Assembly: GCA_964528445.1 (NCBI GenBank)
Contig: CAZGSL010000027.1
Coordinates: 1 to 29,814, forward strand
Origin: JAXHMM01 sp964528445
GTDB lineage: Bacteria; Bacteroidota; Rhodothermia; Balneolales; Balneolaceae
Length of the DNA stretch: 29,814 nucleotides
Direction of reading: 5' to 3'
The position numbers and the translations under genes are program-made. Numbering within the stretch: position 1 is the first letter of the stretch; each line of letters starts with the position of its first letter. This document shows, piece after piece, positions 15,615 through 23,090 of this stretch. The notes under the pieces were generated by a model that was not told the DNA's origin, did not search any database, and saw only the letters and a list, made by a program, of their open reading frames with translations.

Positions 15615-16274
15615 ATGGCAGATTACGATGTACGTCGGCAAATTCTGAAGAGTGCCCCGGACCGGACCATCCCGGAATTTTGCCACCTGGCCATCTCCGA
15701 TATTCGCCCCCGGGAGATACCGGTGGAACAGACCGCTCTGCCGAGGGAGGAGGAGAGGGAGTTGTCGCAAATGGGAAGCCGGAACCGCCGCAGGGAATTC
15801 CGAAGCAGCCGCTCGCTTGTGAGGTATCTTGCACGTCACGTGGGACTGGATCCGGGGGCTTTTCGCCTCAGGCGCGCTGAAAACGGAAAACCTTTCGGGG
15901 ATGCGGGAGGACGCACCATCCATCTCAGTGTCAGCCACACTCCCCGGAAAGTGGTCTGCGTACTTTCCAAAGAGAAGGAGCTGGGCATAGACATGGAGTT
16001 TTCGGGACGAAAGACTGTGGCAGGATTGCGGGATCGAATACTCCATCCGGAGGAGCGGGAGTTGCTGGCACCCTATGAGACGCTCAGAATATGGACCATA
16101 AAGGAGTCGATGTTAAAACTCGGGGGAATGGGGCTGCGGACCAGCATGAAGGAGGTCCTCCTCACGAAAGCGCGCGATGACATGTTCGAGGGAATATTCG
16201 ATAATGAGTTAAAGGCTAAAATTTGTAGTTTTAGCTATGAAAAACATTGGATCGCACTTGCATATTATGGTTAA
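15615..16274 (+). CDS. 4'-phosphopantetheinyl transferase, Sfp-like superfamily
   Basis: Transfers the phosphopantetheine arm of CoA onto a serine of acyl- or peptidyl-carrier proteins. 219 residues, the size of Sfp-type (two-half) enzymes rather than the short AcpS type. Motifs: FRSSRSLVRYLARHVGLDPG (CoA-binding helix region), NGKPF, IHLSVSHTPRKVVCVLS, then GIDMEF with Mg2+ ligands Asp126 and Glu128, and WTIKESMLKL with Lys163, Glu164 and Lys168. The start ATG 15615 follows an AGGA site. It is the first gene of a long plus-strand run; the next gene begins 24 bases later. No polyketide or non-ribosomal synthetase is in the window, so fatty-acid ACP is the default substrate. Confidence 0.9.
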   Translation: MADYDVRRQILKSAPDRTIPEFCHLAISDIRPREIPVEQTALPREEERELSQMGSRNRRREFRSSRSLVRYLARHVGLDPGAFRLRRAENGKPFGDAGGRTIHLSVSHTPRKVVCVLSKEKELGIDMEFSGRKTVAGLRDRILHPEERELLAPYETLRIWTIKESMLKLGGMGLRTSMKEVLLTKARDDMFEGIFDNELKAKICSFSYEKHWIALAYYG

Positions 16275-16298
16275 ACGGCGGTTTCCAACGCTTGCATT

Positions 16299-17069
16299 AT
16301 GAACATCACCTCGTACTCCAGGGACCGGATCAACAGGGGACTGACCCGGGCAAAAGAGAATCAAAGGGAGGGACAGAGCGATCACATCAGGGTGCTTTTC
16401 TCCCCGGTTACCATTGACGACGACAATTTTCACAGTGCGTGCGACATCTACAGCAGGATCGACCCGGAAAATTACGAGACGGTTGTCGTCATAGAGTCCT
16501 ACGAGGATGGGCTGGAAAAGCGCCTTCCAATGGCCTCCAACCGTTACTTTGAAACCTCGCTTGGGAAAGTACCCGTCAACGATTACATGCGGAACGAATT
16601 CTGTGACGAAGAGGATGATTTCTTTATCCATGACGAGGGCTTCAGCGATGATATGAGCCTCTTCCAGCAGCTTATGCTTCTTCAATGCACTTTTGAGGAG
16701 TTTTCGGTGCTGAGTGTCCAGATTGCCGACAAAGGTCCCGCCATCGTTAAAGAGCTCGCTTACGTGGTGGAGGAGGTGCTGGCCTCGCGGCGGGCACTCG
16801 TAGTTATCTGCTGCGAGCTCGCCAACAACCGCCTGGAAGAGTTTGAGAAGATCAGGGAGATGATTGACTCGGATAACCGGTCCGGTTTGCTGAACTACCT
16901 TAACAGCGGCGATTCACACATCAGGGGAACTTCGGCATTCGTAGCGGGAGTTCTGGTAGCCAATTCATGGAGTCTCGATCTCAACTTTCTGAACGGCCAG
17001 TACCCGGACTACGAAGGAAGTCTTCTCACCGCTTACGCCGACCGGCAGAACGTACTTATTCGCCCGTGA
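16299..17069 (+). CDS. Divergent MEMO-family protein lacking metal-ligand residues
   Basis: A 256-residue protein that I read as a degenerate member of the MEMO1/AmmeMemoRadiSam-B family. The colinear family blocks are recognisable: RVLFSPVTIDDDNFHSACDI in place of the xxIVPHAGYxYSGxxAAxAY block, TVVVIESY in place of VVLLGPSH, ETSLGKVPVND for RTPLGEVPVD, SLFQQLMLLQ plus FSVLSVQIAD for the EHSLExQLPFLQ/PIxVG block, ALVVICCELANN for LIVVSSDLSHY, and LLNYLNSGDS plus GTSAFVAGVLVA towards the end. The His of PHAGY, the His of GPSH and the conserved Cys are all replaced (Val37, Tyr68, no Cys near 209), so metal binding is probably lost. The stop overlaps the next gene's GTG by 4 bases. The family call is pattern-based and moderately certain. 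Confidence 0.6.
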   Translation: MNITSYSRDRINRGLTRAKENQREGQSDHIRVLFSPVTIDDDNFHSACDIYSRIDPENYETVVVIESYEDGLEKRLPMASNRYFETSLGKVPVNDYMRNEFCDEEDDFFIHDEGFSDDMSLFQQLMLLQCTFEEFSVLSVQIADKGPAIVKELAYVVEEVLASRRALVVICCELANNRLEEFEKIREMIDSDNRSGLLNYLNSGDSHIRGTSAFVAGVLVANSWSLDLNFLNGQYPDYEGSLLTAYADRQNVLIRP

Positions 17070-17941
17070 CTTCCCCAGCCGTAAGCCTCATAGGGACGGG
17101 AGCGCTGGGCAGTACACTGCTTCGGGCTTTCTCCCGCAGCAACATTCCGGTCCGCGGATGCTACAACCGCTCCTCCTCACGGGCGCGGGCCCTCCGGGAT
17201 GAGCTTTTTCCAGGCGGTATAGCAGCTGAATTTCCAGAAGGCGCGGATGAGCTGGGAGAATTGGTGCTTCTGACGGTTCCCGATCAGGAAATTGGAAAGA
17301 TGGCAGGCAGACTTTCCGGCCTGGCCGAGACCTGGAAAAACCATCATGTCGTACACTGTTCGGGAACGCTCACCTCCGGTGTGCTCTCTCCCTTGCAGGA
17401 GAGGGGAGCGGGATGTGCCTCCTTTCATCCTCTGCAGACTTTTACCTCGTCGTCGGATTCCGAGGATTTCCATGACATCTACTTCGGCTGTGAGGGAAAT
17501 GAGGAGACCGTAAGCCTCCTTACAGATCTTGCGGATCGACTCGGCGCCAGCGTGCTGCGGGTGGCGCCGGAGGAGAAACCCTATATTCACCTGGCCGCGG
17601 TCTTTGCCTCGAACTACGTGATGGCCCTCATGCATACGGCCGGGAAGGCCGGGGCAGAGGGCGGAGCCAGCCCAAAGCCACTGCGGAAAGCGCTCATGCC
17701 ACTGATGCGGCAAACCGCCGACAATATTGCACGAAACGGACTTGAAAATGCACTCAGCGGTCCCATTGCCCGCGGAGACGCCGACACGGTGAAGCATCAT
17801 CTGGAACTGCTGGCGGATACCCCGGAGATGCGGGAACTTTACCTCCGGCTGGGAAGAGAAATGCTGGATCTTGTTAAAAAGAATAAGAATATCCCGGGCG
17901 ATGAAACCATGGGACAATTAGAAAAGTTATTGGAACGTTGA
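17066..17941 (+). CDS. Rossmann-fold and DUF2520 domain-containing protein
   Basis: A 291-residue NAD(P)-binding protein resembling the 6-phosphogluconate/ProC-like dehydrogenases. The N-terminal Rossmann domain (about 1-130) opens with SLIGTGALGSTLLRAF, the GxGxxG dinucleotide motif, and includes VLLTVPDQEIGKMAG and VHCSGTLTSGVLSPL. The C-terminal DUF2520 helical domain (about 135-270) is marked by GAGCASFHPLQTF and by PYIHLAAVFASNYVMALMH, typical of this family. The enzymatic reaction is unknown. The start is GTG 17066, whose GTGA overlaps the upstream stop; the frame is open further upstream but inside the preceding gene. DUF2520 proteins are common in Bacteroidota. Confidence 0.85.
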   Translation: MTSPAVSLIGTGALGSTLLRAFSRSNIPVRGCYNRSSSRARALRDELFPGGIAAEFPEGADELGELVLLTVPDQEIGKMAGRLSGLAETWKNHHVVHCSGTLTSGVLSPLQERGAGCASFHPLQTFTSSSDSEDFHDIYFGCEGNEETVSLLTDLADRLGASVLRVAPEEKPYIHLAAVFASNYVMALMHTAGKAGAEGGASPKPLRKALMPLMRQTADNIARNGLENALSGPIARGDADTVKHHLELLADTPEMRELYLRLGREMLDLVKKNKNIPGDETMGQLEKLLER

Positions 17942-17945
17942 GGCC

Positions 17946-18278
17946 ATGGGTACCATCCGGAGCGATTACTACGAAAGGGTATACGAAGTGGTCAGGCGCA
18001 TCCCGCGTGGACAGGTGACCACCTACGGGACCATCGCCGGCTATCTCGGCATCGCTTCCGGCGCCCGCATGGTGGGATACGCCCTCAATTCGGCCGGGGC
18101 GGACCGGATTCCGGCCCACCGGGTGGTAAACAGAATGGGGGAGCTCAGCGGACGGGAGCATTTTCCCGACGACACCATGCGGGAGAGGCTTAAACAGGAA
18201 GGAGTCACCTTCCTGGAACCCTACAGGGTGGACCTTGAAAAACATTATTGGGAACCCGAGAAACGAGATAAGGAATAG
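17946..18278 (+). CDS. Alkyltransferase-like (ATL) protein, MGMT family without active Cys
   Basis: A 110-residue DNA-lesion sensor of the O6-alkylguanine transferase family. The family signature PCHRV reads PAHRV here (Pro56-Ala57-His58-Arg59-Val60), so the alkyl-accepting Cys is missing and the protein cannot be a self-repairing methyltransferase. Other DNA-contact features are kept: GQVTTYGTIA with the phosphate-rotating Tyr27, and ARMVGYALN carrying the Arg41 finger. This matches ATL proteins such as Thermus TTHA1564, which also has Ala at this place and hands O6-alkylguanine to nucleotide excision repair. It starts 4 bases after the DUF2520 stop, and the TlpA-like gene follows after 2 bases. 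It should depend on UvrABC, whose uvrC is also in this window. Confidence 0.92.
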   Translation: MGTIRSDYYERVYEVVRRIPRGQVTTYGTIAGYLGIASGARMVGYALNSAGADRIPAHRVVNRMGELSGREHFPDDTMRERLKQEGVTFLEPYRVDLEKHYWEPEKRDKE

Positions 18279-18280
18279 CG

Positions 18281-18784
18281 ATGAGATACTCGGTGCTTTT
18301 GCTGCTGTTTTTTGGAGTTTCCGCCACCGGAATATTCGCGCAGGAGAAGATCGCGGACGACGAACTGCTTAAAAACGCCGATGGAGAAGAATTGCAGCGG
18401 ATCATTGACTCCTATGAAGGCGAAAAAGCGGTACTAGTCAACGTCTGGGCCACCTGGTGCGCGCCCTGTATTGAGGAATTTCCTCAGATTGTAAAGCTTC
18501 AGCGGAAATATCCGGATCGGCTCCAGGTCGTGTTTGTCTCGGGCGACTTTTCCGATGCGAGGGACCGCGCCCTGGAATTCCTCCGCAAACAGGAGGTGGA
18601 CTGGACAACCTATTTCAAGGATGACCAAGACCAGGCTTTCATTGAAGCGCTCTCTCCGGACTGGAGCGGCGCCCTCCCCTTTACCAAGGTAGTATCTATG
18701 AAGGGCGAGGTTGTGGCCAGCTGGGAAGACAAAGCGGAATTTTCAACCTTCGAGCAATACGTTAAACAAGCAATAAATCAATAA
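18281..18784 (+). CDS. TlpA-family thioredoxin-like thiol-disulfide protein, exported
   Basis: A 167-residue protein with a signal peptide (residues 1-20, cleavage plausible after IFA before QEK) and one thioredoxin fold. The active site is WATWCAPCIEEFP with Cys60 and Cys63, the WCxPC form used by TlpA/ResA-like reductases and cytochrome-c maturation proteins. The cis-Pro segment appears as GALPFTKVV. Typical substrates are periplasmic disulfides. The start ATG 18281 is 2 bases after the ATL stop. The next gene encodes a second exported thioredoxin-fold protein 5 bases downstream, suggesting that the pair works together. Confidence 0.9.
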   Translation: MRYSVLLLLFFGVSATGIFAQEKIADDELLKNADGEELQRIIDSYEGEKAVLVNVWATWCAPCIEEFPQIVKLQRKYPDRLQVVFVSGDFSDARDRALEFLRKQEVDWTTYFKDDQDQAFIEALSPDWSGALPFTKVVSMKGEVVASWEDKAEFSTFEQYVKQAINQ

Positions 18785-18789
18785 AAGCC

Positions 18790-19419
18790 ATGAAGAAACC
18801 GATTATTGCCGTACTGGGTTTGCTACTGTTGGGAGCCGGGCTGCTTGCCGTAGTCCCGGCCGATAAAGCCGAGAAGCCAAAACTCGAGCTGGGCGAACAG
18901 GCCCCGATGACCGACTACAAGATGAAAGACGTCTCCGGGGAGATGACAAGCCTGAAGGAGGTGTCCGGGGAAACCGGCCTGCTGGTCGTCTTCTCATGCA
19001 ACACCTGCCCATGGGTGAAACGGTGGGAGGATCGTTTCAATCCTATTGCAAACCTGGCGGAGGAGAACGGTATTGGGGTGATATTCCCCAATCCGAACGC
19101 CGCGGCCAGGGACGAGGGGGATGGGTACGAAGATATGGTGCAGCGGGCGGAAAACAGCAACTACCAGTTTCCCTACGTGCTGGATGAAAACAGCGAGCTC
19201 GCTCTTGCCTTCGGGGCCACACATACCCCGGATGTATTCCTTTTCAACAGCGATATGGAACTGGTGTACAAGGGAGCCATAGACGACAACGCGGCCTCGG
19301 CGGAGGAGGTCGAGGAGCCGTGGCTCCAAAACGCCATTGAAAATCTGGCGAACGGTCGTGAGATAAATCCCAAATCCACCAAGGCACTGGGCTGCACCAT
19401 CAAGTTCCCCGAATCCTGA
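18790..19419 (+). CDS. Thioredoxin-fold redoxin family protein, exported
   Basis: A 209-residue protein with an N-terminal signal or anchor (about 1-23, MKKPIIAVLGLLLLGAGLLA) and an AhpC/TSA-like thioredoxin fold. The redox site FSCNTCPWVKRWEDRF holds Cys70 and Cys73 as CNTC, the variant typical of the thioredoxin-family proteins that share CxxCPWV. Later blocks include VIFPNPNAAARDEGDGYEDM, FPYVLDENSELALAFGATHT with the cis-Pro region TPDVFLF, and LVYKGAIDD. These are usually annotated only as redoxin or thioredoxin family. It may be a periplasmic peroxidase or a reductase partner of the TlpA-like protein upstream. The spacing to both neighbours is short (5 and 19 bases). Confidence 0.88.
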   Translation: MKKPIIAVLGLLLLGAGLLAVVPADKAEKPKLELGEQAPMTDYKMKDVSGEMTSLKEVSGETGLLVVFSCNTCPWVKRWEDRFNPIANLAEENGIGVIFPNPNAAARDEGDGYEDMVQRAENSNYQFPYVLDENSELALAFGATHTPDVFLFNSDMELVYKGAIDDNAASAEEVEEPWLQNAIENLANGREINPKSTKALGCTIKFPES

Positions 19420-19438
19420 TACATTTTATTCGCCAATC

Positions 19439-20089
19439 ATGTACCGATCGCCGGAAGCTCAGCATATCGAACTTCAGATAGATGCCGGAGAGGTGGAATA
19501 TCCGGTTATGGAACATTTCCATACCATCCAGGGAGAGGGAGTTCATACCGGCAGGTCCGCATATTTTATTCGTACGGCGGGTTGTGACGTAAATTGCTGG
19601 TGGTGCGACGTACAGGAGAGCTGGGATGAGGAAAAACATCCGCCGGTACGGATAAAAACCCTGGTGGAGGGCGCGGCAGCGAGCGGAGCACCCATCGCCG
19701 TAATTACCGGGGGTGAACCCTTGCTGCACGACCTCGATCCGCTTACGCTGGCGCTCAAGCGGGAAGGTTTGCGTACCCACATAGAAACCAGCGGATCTTC
19801 TCCCATGTCAGGCTATTTCGACTGGGTGACCCTTTCCCCCAAACGTTTTAAAGAACCTCTCGAGGAGGCCTACGGCTATGCGGATGAACTCAAGGTCATC
19901 GTGCTCACCAACAAGGACCTGGAGTGGGCGGAAGAGACCGCCGCGCGCTGTCCTGGGGATACCAGGCTCATTCTGCAGCCCGAATGGGAAAGGAGGGAGG
20001 AGGCCATACCCCTTATAATCGATTACATGAAAAAAAATCCCCAGTGGGAAATCAGTCTACAGACCCACAAATACCTGGGGGTGCGCTGA
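19439..20089 (+). CDS. queE: 7-carboxy-7-deazaguanine synthase (radical SAM), queuosine pathway
   Basis: QueE rearranges 6-carboxytetrahydropterin into 7-carboxy-7-deazaguanine, the radical-SAM step on the way to preQ0, queuosine and 7-deazaguanine DNA modifications. The 216-residue size fits. Motifs: HTIQGEGVHTGRSAYFIRTA, the QGEG hallmark of QueE, then GCDVNCWWCD, the CxxxCxxC cluster site (Cys49, Cys53, Cys56) of the QueE subgroup, and VITGGEPLLH for SAM binding. The other pathway genes (folE, queD, queC, tgt, queA) are not in the window. The start is ATG 19439; the next gene's GTG starts 1 base after the stop. No preQ1-type riboswitch is visible in the 19-base upstream gap. Confidence 0.94.
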   Translation: MYRSPEAQHIELQIDAGEVEYPVMEHFHTIQGEGVHTGRSAYFIRTAGCDVNCWWCDVQESWDEEKHPPVRIKTLVEGAAASGAPIAVITGGEPLLHDLDPLTLALKREGLRTHIETSGSSPMSGYFDWVTLSPKRFKEPLEEAYGYADELKVIVLTNKDLEWAEETAARCPGDTRLILQPEWERREEAIPLIIDYMKKNPQWEISLQTHKYLGVR

Positions 20090-20090
20090 G

Positions 20091-20649
20091 GTGAAGCCCC
20101 GTATTAAACCCCCTGCAACGGTGGTCATAACAGGTGCGAGCCGGGGAATCGGCCGGCGTATAGCGCGGCATCTTGCCGTACATACCTCATACGACCTGCT
20201 CCTGATCGCCCGAAACCAGGAGGGACTTCGGGAGACGCAGCGCATGTGCCGAAAAGAGGGAAGTGAAAATGTGGCGTTCCTTTCGTGTGATCTTACGGAA
20301 GGTGAAACGGTACGATCCCTCGAAATACCGGGTGATCTGCCACCAGTGAGCGCCGTTATAAATAATGCCGGGTCATATCTTCTAAAAAGCCTTAGCTCAA
20401 CGACTTATGAGGACTTCTATAGACAAATNNNNNNNNNNNNNNNNNNNNNNNNNNNNNNNNNNNNNNNNNNNNNNNNNNNNNNNNNNNNNNNNNNNNNNNN
20501 NNNNNNNNNNNNNNNNNNNNNNNNNNNNGGAACTGCTCATCGATCCCGATGACGTGGCGGAGATGGTGGGAGCACTCTTCCGTTTGAGCCCGCGATCGGT
20601 GGTCGAGGAGTTGAAGGTGCAGCCGCAGCGGGGCAGGGAGGAGTCTTAA
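20091..20649 (+). CDS. Short-chain dehydrogenase/reductase, interrupted by assembly gap
   Basis: An NAD(P)-dependent oxidoreductase of the SDR superfamily. The N-terminal half (about 112 residues) has the cofactor motif VVITGASRGIGRRIARHL (TGASRGIG at 14-21) and the NNAG motif at 91-94. The gap then removes the catalytic Ser and YxxxK region. After the gap comes the C-terminal end (LIDPDDVAEMVGALFRLSPR), which matches the DPxDVA segment near the end of SDRs, and stop TAA 20649. The frame changes across the N-run, so the gap length is not literal. The visible parts total about 152 residues; a typical SDR of this type is about 235-245. The start is GTG 20091, 1 base after queE. The substrate is unknown; a link to queuosine is not implied. 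Confidence 0.85.
20429..20528. other. 100-N assembly gap inside the SDR gene
   Basis: Exactly 100 N. Coding frame before the gap is 0 mod 3 and after it is 1 mod 3, so the true length must be a multiple of 3 and not 100. From the usual spacing between NNAG and the DPxDVA segment in SDRs, about 85-90 codons (250-270 bases) are probably missing, including the YxxxK active site. Confidence 0.93.
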
Positions 20650-20817
20650 GGACATACGGTACCACGCAGTTCGTACTCTAGCTTTACATAATATAAATTA
20701 TACGACAAATATGGAGGGGCTCTGGTATGGTCCCGGTCGCATCATGCCAATTATGAAATTAATTTTCTATAATAGAGAAAGGCTAAATAGAGCTTTATAT
20801 GTAAGGCATGCAAGTAC
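20650..20817. other. AT-rich convergent intergenic region with imperfect inverted repeat
   Basis: Between the convergent SDR and DUF952 genes lie 168 bases that are visibly richer in A+T than the surrounding coding DNA. TTACATA (20684-20690) and TATGTAA (20798-20804) form a 7-bp inverted repeat about 107 bases apart, and GTAC occurs outside each arm. No start codon with a ribosome-binding site and no credible protein are seen. It could hold the terminators of both units or a decayed small insertion; neither is demonstrated. Confidence 0.35.
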
Positions 20818-21168
20818 TTACTCTTCTGTCTTAAAGGAAATTTCAAATGTGCCGTCCTCTTCGGGACGCAGCGGTATCCGATCAAGCACCGCCCCGGCAT
20901 TGATGGGTCCATAGACGTGAGGATACGTCTCATCACCTCCCTTTTCGTATCGGACTTCCGGTGCGAGCGAGGAGACATCGATGACCAGAAGAAGCAGTTT
21001 TCGGATTCCCGGGAAATGGCGATTCGCCGTCTGCTCTATCTGGGAACCGGTGGAGCAGTGAATAAAACCTTCCTCCTCAAGTTCCGGAGAGCGATATTGT
21101 CCCTGCTGTTGACGTTCCTTCCACTCCTTTTCAGGCAATAGATGAAATATGATATCTTTCTTATTCAT
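20818..21168 (-). CDS. DUF952 domain-containing protein
   Basis: A 116-residue soluble protein matching DUF952 along its whole length: IIFHLLPEKEW at the start, GQYRSPELEEEGFIHCSTGS (the hallmark GFIHCS block with an invariant His and Cys), LLLLVIDVSSL in the middle and YPHVYGPINAGAV near the end. The DUF952 function is not established; the fold is related to ADP-ribosyl- or NAD-binding small domains by some proposals, which I cannot verify here. The gene begins 20 bases after the M14-like hydrolase stop on the same strand, so it is probably the last gene of the RimK operon. The stop is TAA at 20818-20820. Confidence 0.88.
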   Translation of the reverse strand: MNKKDIIFHLLPEKEWKERQQQGQYRSPELEEEGFIHCSTGSQIEQTANRHFPGIRKLLLLVIDVSSLAPEVRYEKGGDETYPHVYGPINAGAVLDRIPLRPEEDGTFEISFKTEE

Positions 21169-21188
21169 TGCAGCCAGAGACCGTTGGT

Positions 21189-22136
21189 TTATTTATGATA
21201 TGCGATGTGCATAAGGGCATCTCCCTTGTGTATCACGGGAGCGAAATTGATCCCAATGACGCGTCCCTCGTACGTTGAGACTGCTTTGGTGCTTTGGTTC
21301 CCGTAGGGGTCGTTGATGTGTCCCAGCAGCTCTTTTTTTGAAACATGGTCTCCGAGGGAGACCCTGGGACGGAACAGACCGGCAGATTTGGCTCTTATCC
21401 AGCTGCTGTCTCGATAGATCTCCACGGAATGGTTCGGTTCGGGAGCATCCGTTCTCATTCCCAGGTGTTTCATCAGGCGCTGGATGCCCGCCATTCCCTC
21501 ACGGATTCCCTCTTCGTCCAGACGATGAGACTCCCCGGTTTCATACACCAGGATCTGTTTGCCTTTGTTGTGGGCCGCCTTGCGGAACGACTTGTTAATA
21601 AACGAAGAGTTCAAGATGACGGGCGGGTCAAACGCCTCCGCCAGTTCGGAATTCTCTTCGATGTCAAGCACGCATCGTATCTGGGGATAGTTGGCGCGGG
21701 AGGCGCTGCCGGTATGCAGGTCAATACCGTAATCAATCTGGGGGACAATCTCGCTCATCAGGGTGTGGGCTAAAAGCCGGGCCAGAGATCCTCCCTTGCT
21801 GCCCGGGAAACTTCGGTTGATGTCCTTACCGTCGGGCACTCCTCGAACGTTTTGGATGAAACCGTAAACATTGACCAGCGGAATGGCAATCACGGTACCA
21901 TTTTCGGGCTGCAGCAATTCTTCTTGAATCATCCGCCTGATGATCTCAATGCCGTTGATTTCATCTCCATGCAATCCCCCGGTGAGCAGCAGTACGGGAC
22001 CCTCTTCTTCGCCCCGTGAGACGTGTACGGGCAGGTCGATGGAGGTGTAGGTAGGGAGCCGGGCAATGTTAAGTTGAATTTCCCTGCGCTCTCCCCTGCC
22101 GATTTTGCTCTTGTTCACCGTAATATGTTCAGGCAT
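21189..22136 (-). CDS. Succinylglutamate desuccinylase/aspartoacylase-family zinc hydrolase (M14-like)
   Basis: A 315-residue zinc-dependent amide hydrolase of the AstE/AspA branch of the M14 carboxypeptidase fold. Zinc ligands are visible as His56 and Glu59 (GGLHGDEINGIE) and His141 (DLHTGSASRANYP). KDINRSFPG supplies Asn107/Arg108 for the substrate carboxylate, and Glu199 (VYETGES) is the general base. A C-terminal beta-rich domain (VSLGDHVSKKELLGHI) resembles the family's lid or biotinyl-like domain. The start is ATG 22136, which overlaps the rimK stop by 8 bases; the frame is open upstream to 22199 but inside rimK. The substrate is unknown. Given RimK next door, an N-acyl- or gamma-glutamyl-type amide on a protein or metabolite is a fair guess. 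Confidence 0.9.
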   Translation of the reverse strand: MPEHITVNKSKIGRGERREIQLNIARLPTYTSIDLPVHVSRGEEEGPVLLLTGGLHGDEINGIEIIRRMIQEELLQPENGTVIAIPLVNVYGFIQNVRGVPDGKDINRSFPGSKGGSLARLLAHTLMSEIVPQIDYGIDLHTGSASRANYPQIRCVLDIEENSELAEAFDPPVILNSSFINKSFRKAAHNKGKQILVYETGESHRLDEEGIREGMAGIQRLMKHLGMRTDAPEPNHSVEIYRDSSWIRAKSAGLFRPRVSLGDHVSKKELLGHINDPYGNQSTKAVSTYEGRVIGINFAPVIHKGDALMHIAYHK

Positions 22137-23052
22137 CGCTCTTGATTTTTTGACGTCCCCCGAGCCTCTTCCGGTACTTTTCGGATCCCTTCTCCACATA
22201 TTTGATGATCTGGGAAGCTATGTCCTTTCCCGTCGCTTTCTCAATACCCTCCAGGCCGGGTGAGGAGTTGACTTCCAGTACGAGCGGTCCCCGTTCGGAC
22301 TGCAGAAGATCCACCCCCGCAACGGAGAGTCCCATGGCCTGGGCGGCTATGAGAGCCGCTTTACGCTCCTCCTTGCTGAGTTTGATGAGTTTAACGCTTC
22401 CGCCGCGGTGTACGTTGGACCGAAATTCGCCCTCTGTACCAGTCCGTTTCATGGCCCCCACCACCTTGCCGTCCACCACGAAAGCACGTATATCCTCCCC
22501 TTTGGCCTCCGCAATATACTCCTGCACGATCACACGGGCTTTCATGCTGTGAAAAGCCTGAATAATGGATTCCGCCGCCTTGAAAGTGGGAGCCAGCACC
22601 ACGCCCACCCCCTGGGTACCCTCCAGGAGTTTTACAATCAGGGGAGGTCCACCGACACTCTCGATAATCTTCCTCACTTCGGTAGAGTAGTTGGTAAACA
22701 CGGTTTTGGGCATTCCCACCCCTGCCCTTGCCAGAATCTGAAGACTGCGCAGCTTGTCCCTCGAGCGAACCAGGGCCTGTGATTCGACCGCCGTAAATAC
22801 TTTCATCATTTCAAACTGCCTGACCACGGCCGAACCGTAAAAGGTTACAGAGGCCCCGATACGGGGGATCACCGCTCCTACACCCTGTACCTTTGTGCCC
22901 CGGTAGTAGATGCAGGGATTGTCTTTTTCACTTACGATATCGCATTTCAGATGATCCAGGACGGTCGCATTGTGTCCGGCCTCCTCAATGGCTTCCACCA
23001 GCCGGGAAGTCGAATAGAGTTTGGGATTTCGGGAGAGTACGACAATGTTCAT
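22129..23052 (-). CDS. rimK: RimK-family alpha-L-glutamate ligase (ATP-grasp)
   Basis: A 307-residue ATP-grasp ligase very close in size and layout to E. coli RimK (300), which adds glutamates to the C-terminus of ribosomal protein S6 and makes poly-alpha-glutamate. The N-terminal pre-ATP-grasp domain opens MNIVVLSRNPKLYSTSRLVE. The ATP-grasp domain includes SRDKLRSLQILARAGVGMPK, PLIVKLLEGTQGVGV (ATP-binding loop), VIVQEYIAEAKGEDIRAFVV, and GVDLLQSERGPLVLEVNSSP with the Mg2+ ligand Glu/Asn pair. The rpsF target gene is not in the window. It follows the retropepsin-like gene after 38 bases and overlaps the M14-like gene, so ligase and two candidate hydrolases are co-expressed. Confidence 0.94.
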   Translation of the reverse strand: MNIVVLSRNPKLYSTSRLVEAIEEAGHNATVLDHLKCDIVSEKDNPCIYYRGTKVQGVGAVIPRIGASVTFYGSAVVRQFEMMKVFTAVESQALVRSRDKLRSLQILARAGVGMPKTVFTNYSTEVRKIIESVGGPPLIVKLLEGTQGVGVVLAPTFKAAESIIQAFHSMKARVIVQEYIAEAKGEDIRAFVVDGKVVGAMKRTGTEGEFRSNVHRGGSVKLIKLSKEERKAALIAAQAMGLSVAGVDLLQSERGPLVLEVNSSPGLEGIEKATGKDIASQIIKYVEKGSEKYRKRLGGRQKIKSDA

Positions 23053-23090
23053 GCGGAATAGATGATTCGCGGATTCGGAATAGTTCCCGT

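Noticed and set aside
19420..19438. preQ1 riboswitch before queE
   Set aside because: The upstream gap is only 19 bases and queE is internal to an operon, so there is no room for an aptamer.
20711..20914. A 67-codon open frame on the plus strand in the AT-rich interval
   Set aside because: No ribosome-binding site, no recognisable protein, and it runs antisense into the DUF952 gene.
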